Of a DNA stretch of 9,947 bases, positions 5,729-9,947 are shown piece after piece. Source of the stretch: Methanosarcinales archaeon (GTDB lineage: Archaea; Halobacteriota; Methanosarcinia; Methanosarcinales; Methanogasteraceae). Below the pieces are notes generated by a model. The model was given only the letters and a program-made list of their open reading frames with translations, was not told the DNA's origin and did not search any database. Each line of letters begins with the position of its first letter. The stretch's first letter is position 1. The stretch is taken from positions 1-9,947 of the forward strand of contig DAOVGO010000069.1 of assembly GCA_030672345.1 (NCBI GenBank), read 5' to 3'. A program made the position numbers and the translations under genes.

Positions 5729-6509
5729 TATGAGCGGCGAGCGGACTGAATGTGGCATAAATCCGATCACCCACTGAAAGATGCATACCTTCAAGCATCT
5801 TCGACGGTGTACTCGCTGCGAATTCGAATCCGCAGTCCAGCTTCACCTGCGAGACAGGACTTGATTGGATGATCTCTGTAACCGTCCCTTTCAGATGGTT
5901 CTTTGTGGCATCAGGGTGCTTCTGCAACTCGATGTTTGCCGGATCGATGTGGATCTTTACCTGCTCGCCAGCCCGGTAATTCGATATTGCATCGATCGTG
6001 GCATTCTCCACCGCCACAACCACCTGACCACCATCGCTTGACGAGATCATTCCTGAAATCACGTTTTCATTGGTGAAAACCGGAACCGGCTTCCTCTTCG
6101 CGGTTCCTGCGCCTGCATCAGGCGTGCAGGTATGCCGGATCGCATCCATCAGATCGTCCACAGAGAACGGTTTTATGATATAATCCTTCGCTCCTGCCTG
6201 TATCACCCGGTCGATGGTGTCAGACGATCCAAGCGCCGAGATTGCAATGATATTCACATCCGGGTCGCATTTCTTGAGTTCGTCAATCACAACAACCCCG
6301 TCCATGTTTGGCATCACAATATCAAGGGTCACGACGTCAGGGCGCTGTCCTGCATCCATCAGTTCGCGATATTTCGCGATGGCTTCATCCCCATCGGCAG
6401 CAACCCCCACGATCTCATACCTCTCAGATGCATCATACGTTTCGATGATCTCTTCGAGCATCTCGCGCATGTACGCCGCATCATCCACAATCATAACTCT
6501 TTTTGACAT
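5718..6509 (-). CDS. CheY-like receiver fused to a double Mop/TOBE (molybdate/tungstate-binding) domain
   Basis: This 263-residue cytoplasmic protein has two parts. Residues 1-125 are a response-regulator receiver: acidic pair D9/D10 in VDDAAYMREML, phospho-acceptor D63 in TLDIVMPNMDG, S91 in ISALGSS and K113 in IIKPF. The VDDAAYMR and SALGSS forms resemble archaeal CheY. After a linker (126-145), residues 146-195 (ENVISG, GEQVKIHIDPANIEL) and 201-263 (ATKNHLKGTVTEI, LDCGFEFA, VGDRIYATFSPLAAHI) look like the paired Mop/TOBE tail of archaeal WtpC/ModC ATPases, but no ATPase is present. There is no DNA-binding helix-turn-helix or enzymatic output. MSKR (ATG at 6509) is chosen over ATG at 6521 because the TATA box at 6537-6548 puts transcription start near 6516. 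No kinase gene is adjacent. Domain calls are firm; function (oxyanion-linked signalling) is inference. Confidence 0.88.
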   Translation of the reverse strand: MSKRVMIVDDAAYMREMLEEIIETYDASERYEIVGVAADGDEAIAKYRELMDAGQRPDVVTLDIVMPNMDGVVVIDELKKCDPDVNIIAISALGSSDTIDRVIQAGAKDYIIKPFSVDDLMDAIRHTCTPDAGAGTAKRKPVPVFTNENVISGMISSSDGGQVVVAVENATIDAISNYRAGEQVKIHIDPANIELQKHPDATKNHLKGTVTEIIQSSPVSQVKLDCGFEFAASTPSKMLEGMHLSVGDRIYATFSPLAAHIKR

Positions 6510-6536
6510 CGAATATAACATATAGGACGTAAACCA

Positions 6537-6548
6537 GATAAATATATC
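6537..6548 (-). promoter_or_regulatory. TATA box for the receiver-Mop gene
   Basis: The minus strand reads GATATATTTATC, centred 33 bases before the ATG at 6509. Transcription would start about 7 bases before it, so the message is nearly leaderless, in agreement with the absence of a Shine-Dalgarno site. A perfect 10-base palindrome, ATATCGATAT (6544-6553), overlaps the upstream edge of this box. Confidence 0.6.
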
Positions 6549-6566
6549 GATATCGAGCAGAAAAAA

Positions 6567-6575
6567 CTATATACC
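6567..6575 (+). promoter_or_regulatory. TATA box for the secreted-protein gene
   Basis: CTATATACC is preceded by six A residues (6561-6566), a plausible BRE-like context, and is centred 29 bases before ATG at 6600. Transcription would begin at or just before the start codon, giving a leaderless message. It faces the TATA box of the divergent receiver-Mop gene, the two boxes lying within about 40 bases. Confidence 0.6.
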
Positions 6576-6599
6576 ATAAAGGGATAAATCGATGATTGA

Positions 6600-7034
6600 A
6601 TGAAACGACTGATAACGATATTAATCCTCCTCGTGGTACTGGCAACCGTGCCTGTTGCATCTGCTGGCTATCTGCAGGTCACCCAGACAACCATGCAATT
6701 TCAGGGCACGGACGCAGTATTCATCCTCGATTACGAGCTTGATTTCCTTGCAAAGATCTATGTTCTGGCGTTCGGCAGCGCAAATATCGCACCCGAGATC
6801 GAAGCACGATTTACGTCGTTTGACGATGTTGATCTGCAGAAGATAGGCTGTGAACAGGCAACCGTTGTCGTAAAGAACGTTTCACACTACAGCAACGGAT
6901 ATTACTTCCACAACTCGCATGATCTTGGCATGACCTTCGAAAAGCTGGTCGTGGAGTTGCCAGACGGATATTCAAGAAGATACTTAAGTACCAACAAGAC
7001 TCCGGATATCTATTACGAGAGTGACAGCGGTTAA
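6600..7034 (+). CDS. secreted protein of unknown function
   Basis: I do not recognise a named family with certainty. The 144-residue protein has a clear signal peptide: MKR, a hydrophobic stretch (residues 4-18) and a VASA-GY cleavage site after A22. The mature part (about 122 residues) alternates polar and hydrophobic residues as in a beta-rich fold, for example FILDYELDFLAKIYVLAFGS (41-60) and ATVVVKNVSHYSNGYYF (87-103). It has one cysteine (C84), sequons at N93 and N132, and several aromatic and His residues (YYFHNSHDLG, 101-110). No C-terminal membrane anchor is visible. The start is supported by a TATA box 29 bases upstream. Its stop overlaps that of topA in a shared TTAA. Divergent placement with the receiver-Mop gene may mean common control, but nothing shows this directly. 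Confidence 0.8.
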   Translation: MKRLITILILLVVLATVPVASAGYLQVTQTTMQFQGTDAVFILDYELDFLAKIYVLAFGSANIAPEIEARFTSFDDVDLQKIGCEQATVVVKNVSHYSNGYYFHNSHDLGMTFEKLVVELPDGYSRRYLSTNKTPDIYYESDSG

Positions 7035-9577
7035 ATCGATGCTTGCCAGTTAGCAATCCGATTTTTGCTGATCTTGTTGAGTTTTAAGGATAATTGTTCA
7101 GGATCAGCAGTCGCCAGATCTTTCAGCGTCTTTATCCCTGCACCCCCCAACTGTTTCACTATTGCATCACCGATGCCACCGATTTTAGTCAATTCTGATG
7201 CTTTTTTACCCCTGCTTCCTGTAGCTCTGCTCTTCTTCGTGCCGGTACTCTTCTTACCACCCTTTTTACTTTTCTTCTCGTCTTGTTTCTTCTGCCACTC
7301 GATGTAGCTACAATACGGGCACCCGATCTCCCACGGACTCTTGCCCTCGCTTGCGATGCGGACGTGGTGCAGCCCGTGCTCCTCGCAGATCGTGTCGGTG
7401 ATGATCAGTTCACCATATCGCGGCGAAGGGAGTGGCAGTGTGAACGAGCAATCCTGAGCCGGGTTGCTGCATCTGATGAACCTACCGCCTCCCCTGGATA
7501 GTTTGACAACAAGATCTGATCTGCATTCGGGGCATGGTCCGACGACCGGGTCGTTCCCGGCTTTCTCGGCGGCTTCCCACTTGAGCTGGTTGCAATACGG
7601 ACACCCGATCTCTACCGGGCGTTTTCCGCTCTGCACGATCTGGATATGGTGCATTTTGTGCTCCTCGCAGACCTGGTCGGTGACGACCACCATCCCGAAC
7701 CTTGATGACGGGAGCGAGAGCGTGAACGTACAGTCAGGATAGTTGCCACATCCGATGAACATGCCGAACCTGGATGGGCGTACCGCCATCTCCGCGCCGC
7801 ACTCGGGGCATGGTCCGACGACCTGATCGTTATACAGCCCATCCCTAAGCTCTTCAGCGATCTTCTCCCTGTTATTCACCAGATCCTCGAATATCTTATC
7901 GAGCATATCTCTTGATTCTTTTATCACAGATTCTTCAGTTATTTTCGCCTCTGTGATGAGATCCATATCTTGTTCGAGTTTACTCGTCATATCCGGAACT
8001 ACAACCGGTGTAGCGTACTTTTTGAGTGTATCTACTACAGAATAAGCGGTTTTCGTCGGTTGGACCGGATTTCCGTGAACATAAGCCCGGTCATACAATT
8101 TCTGGATGATTTCGTGGCGTGTTGATTTTGTTCCGAGCCCGAGATCCTCCATCACCTTGATCAGCCTTGCCTGACCGTATCTTGCAGGTGGTTTCGTCGT
8201 CTTGCTCTCGATATCGAACTTCTCTACGTCCAGCACCTGTCCTGCTTCCAGATCAGGAAGTATGCGGTCGTCTGATGTATGATACGGATAGTACCATCTC
8301 CATCCGGGTTCGACGAGCACCGCGCCGTTTGCAACAAAATCCTCTCCTTTTATCTCGATTACGACCCGGAGCGTCTTCCAGATGGACGCGTCTGCAAAAG
8401 TAGCGAAGAACCGCCGCACGACGAGTTCATAGATCTTCCACTCATCGCTTTTCAGTTGTTCTTTACTCGCAATCGCTACAGGGTATATCGGAGGATGGTC
8501 TGTGGTCTCCTTTTTCCCGGAAGTTGGTTTGAGTGGTTTTTCAAGTAATCTGGATGCGTATTCCCTGAACGTACTTCCAAGGAACATCGAGACAAGCGAT
8601 TTCAGGTCGAGAGTCTTTGGATAAACGGTGTTATCAGTTCGAGGATATGAGATGAATCCGTTTGTGTACAGGTTCTCTGCGATCCGCATCGCGTTTGCAG
8701 GGCTTATCCCAACTCTACTCGCTTCCCTGATGAACTCGGTGGTGTTAAACGGCGTCGGAGGCTTTTCTGTCCGCTTTCCTCTCTTCACATCAGAAACCGT
8801 ACCCGATTTCGCATCCTGAATCCTCGCAACCACTCTGTCAAGTTCCTCTCTGTCCCAGAACCGGTCTTTCCTGTGCTTTGATATGAACTGCTGCTCGCCC
8901 GGGTGGACCGCGTACAGTTCCCAGTACGGTTTAGGAACGAACGCTTCCCGCTCCTTCTCTCGATCAACGATCAGGGCAAGAGTTGGTGATTGGACCCTAC
9001 CGGCAGACAAAAACCGCTTTCCGAGCCTTTTTGATGTGACCGAGAGATATCTGGTCAGTGCGGCACCCCAGACCAGATCAATGATCTGACGTGACTCGCC
9101 GGCTGCTGCGAGGTTAAAATCGATCAGGCTGAGATTCTTAAAGACCTCCCTGATCTCGGCTGGTGTGATCGCGCTGTATCTCGCCCTGTTCGACTTGATC
9201 TTCGGATTCACATCCTTTATTATGTTCAGAGCCTCTACACCGATCAATTCCCCCTCTCGGTCGTAGTCGGTCGCTATTGTTACGGTATCTACCACTTTCC
9301 CGAGTTTTTTGAGCGCGGATACGATTTTGGTGTTTCTTTTATCAGGAACTGTTATGATGTCAGCGTGGATGAGGTCACGTGCGTCCGTCTTCTGCCAGTT
9401 GTTGTATGTATCAGGAAAATCGATACCAACCACATGCCCGCTGAGCCCGATCACAGAGGTATCTCCTGATTCGTAGGTGTTCACCCCATTTACCCTGACC
9501 ATCTTCGATGATTTGTTAAAAAGGATGCCTGCGATTCTTTTTGCGGTGCTGTGCTTCTCTGTAATAATCAGGTGCAT
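7031..9577 (-). CDS. topA: DNA topoisomerase I (type IA)
   Basis: This enzyme relaxes negative supercoils by cutting one strand through a 5'-phosphotyrosine link. The 848 residues carry an N-terminal Toprim domain with E7 in ITEKHSTAKRIA and the metal-binding DYDREGE (104-110). The core contains SAGRVQSPTLALIVDREKE (191-209) and the catalytic Y311 in GFISYPRTD, followed by DHPPIYP (360-366) and LGTKSTRHEI (481-490). The C-terminal part has two tandem cysteine-rich modules of about 92 residues, then a lysine-rich linker (762-792) and a helix-hairpin-helix segment (KIGGIGDAIVKQLGGAGIKTL, about 798-818) for DNA binding. An in-frame ATG at 9625 lies upstream of the TATA box at 9601-9610, so ATG at 9577 is chosen; it begins MHLIITEK as expected and would be leaderless. 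Confidence 0.96.
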   Translation of the reverse strand: MHLIITEKHSTAKRIAGILFNKSSKMVRVNGVNTYESGDTSVIGLSGHVVGIDFPDTYNNWQKTDARDLIHADIITVPDKRNTKIVSALKKLGKVVDTVTIATDYDREGELIGVEALNIIKDVNPKIKSNRARYSAITPAEIREVFKNLSLIDFNLAAAGESRQIIDLVWGAALTRYLSVTSKRLGKRFLSAGRVQSPTLALIVDREKEREAFVPKPYWELYAVHPGEQQFISKHRKDRFWDREELDRVVARIQDAKSGTVSDVKRGKRTEKPPTPFNTTEFIREASRVGISPANAMRIAENLYTNGFISYPRTDNTVYPKTLDLKSLVSMFLGSTFREYASRLLEKPLKPTSGKKETTDHPPIYPVAIASKEQLKSDEWKIYELVVRRFFATFADASIWKTLRVVIEIKGEDFVANGAVLVEPGWRWYYPYHTSDDRILPDLEAGQVLDVEKFDIESKTTKPPARYGQARLIKVMEDLGLGTKSTRHEIIQKLYDRAYVHGNPVQPTKTAYSVVDTLKKYATPVVVPDMTSKLEQDMDLITEAKITEESVIKESRDMLDKIFEDLVNNREKIAEELRDGLYNDQVVGPCPECGAEMAVRPSRFGMFIGCGNYPDCTFTLSLPSSRFGMVVVTDQVCEEHKMHHIQIVQSGKRPVEIGCPYCNQLKWEAAEKAGNDPVVGPCPECRSDLVVKLSRGGGRFIRCSNPAQDCSFTLPLPSPRYGELIITDTICEEHGLHHVRIASEGKSPWEIGCPYCSYIEWQKKQDEKKSKKGGKKSTGTKKSRATGSRGKKASELTKIGGIGDAIVKQLGGAGIKTLKDLATADPEQLSLKLNKISKNRIANWQASI
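7271..7822 (-). repeat. tandem duplicated zinc-finger module inside topA
   Basis: Residues 586-677 and 678-769 of topoisomerase I repeat with a 92-residue period. Each copy begins VVGPCPEC and contains a C-x2-C pair (C590/C593; C682/C685), two further cysteines (C610, C616; C703, C710), CEEH (C637; C731), HH, and a closing IGCPYC (C659/C662; C753/C756). The copies have diverged in sequence but keep all cysteines, so both probably bind zinc. Confidence 0.85.
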
Positions 9578-9600
9578 AATGGTAGTTACTGAAACGCTGT

Positions 9601-9610
9601 GATATATATC
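9601..9610 (-). promoter_or_regulatory. TATA box for topA
   Basis: GATATATATC is a self-complementary TATA element centred 28-29 bases before ATG at 9577. It predicts transcription start at or next to the start codon. No Shine-Dalgarno site is present between them. Confidence 0.65.
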
Positions 9611-9695
9611 TTTTGAGTGCGCCAAATCGAGCTGCCAAGTATGTGTACAAAAGAGATCGATCCTGATATCCTATGGTCTTCGATCGGCAGTGTGG

Positions 9696-9715
9696 TTGTA
9701 TGCATTTGCATACAA
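9696..9715. repeat. perfect inverted repeat just downstream of 16S rRNA
   Basis: TTGTATGCA and TGCATACAA form a perfect 9-base inverted repeat around a 2-base centre; as RNA it would be an 8-bp stem with a 4-base loop. It begins about 6 bases after the 16S 3' end. It is not followed by a T run in the rRNA direction, so a classic terminator is doubtful. A role in rRNA 3' processing or protection, or a protein-binding site, is possible. Confidence 0.6.
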
Positions 9716-9720
9716 TTATT

Positions 9721-9947
<227 letters not shown>

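Noticed and set aside
9578..9625. Longer start for topoisomerase I at ATG 9625
   Set aside because: The TATA box at 9601-9610 would lie inside the coding region, and the conserved Toprim start MHLIITEK begins at 9577.
9696..9715. Hairpin called as an intrinsic terminator of 16S
   Set aside because: It lacks a following T run in the rRNA direction; the nearest T-rich bit is a TTTT about 50 bases farther on, so I list it only as an inverted repeat.

Overview
The window is archaeal, most likely from a methanogen-related or ANME-like euryarchaeon (Halobacteriota). The signs are an archaeal EF-1beta preceded by its usual small zinc-ribbon gene, a euryarchaeal-type topoisomerase I, TATA boxes 28-33 bases before start codons with little or no leader, and an Rnf electron-transport subunit. 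The 3' end of an archaeal 16S rRNA gene closes the window. Its anti-Shine-Dalgarno tail matches the ribosome binding sites seen before rnfC, EF-1beta and znuA. I cannot name the genus from the sequence alone.

Layout. 1-1136 (minus) is the N-terminal 378 codons of rnfC, running off the left edge, with its own TATA box and a TTG start. 1314-1385 (minus) is tRNA-Ala(CGC). 1414-1864 (minus) holds EF-1beta and a 57-residue zinc-ribbon protein, probably one transcript that may read into the tRNA. Divergent from these, 1933-4530 (plus) is a zinc/metal ABC transporter in the order binding lipoprotein, ATPase, permease (znuACB). 4592-5728 (plus) is a class I aminotransferase. It overlaps tail-to-tail with 5718-6509 (minus), an unusual protein joining a CheY-like receiver to a double Mop/TOBE oxyanion-binding domain. 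Divergent from that, 6600-7034 (plus) is a secreted protein of unknown function. 7031-9577 (minus) is DNA topoisomerase I. 9721-9947 (minus) is the 16S rRNA 3' end.

How they fit together. The left part combines energy conservation (Rnf), translation (EF-1beta, tRNA-Ala) and metal supply (Znu). The zinc-ribbon gene and znuA share a 68-base divergent promoter region with an inverted repeat over the TATA-like element, so zinc-responsive control is possible. The receiver-Mop fusion has no histidine kinase or metal-oxyanion transporter beside it and is the most unusual protein here. The 16S gene is followed within about 145 bases by the topA start, with no tRNA-Ala or 23S, so it appears to lie outside a standard rRNA operon.

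No CRISPR array, insertion sequence or integrase was seen. No gene-free stretch exceeds 300 bases.
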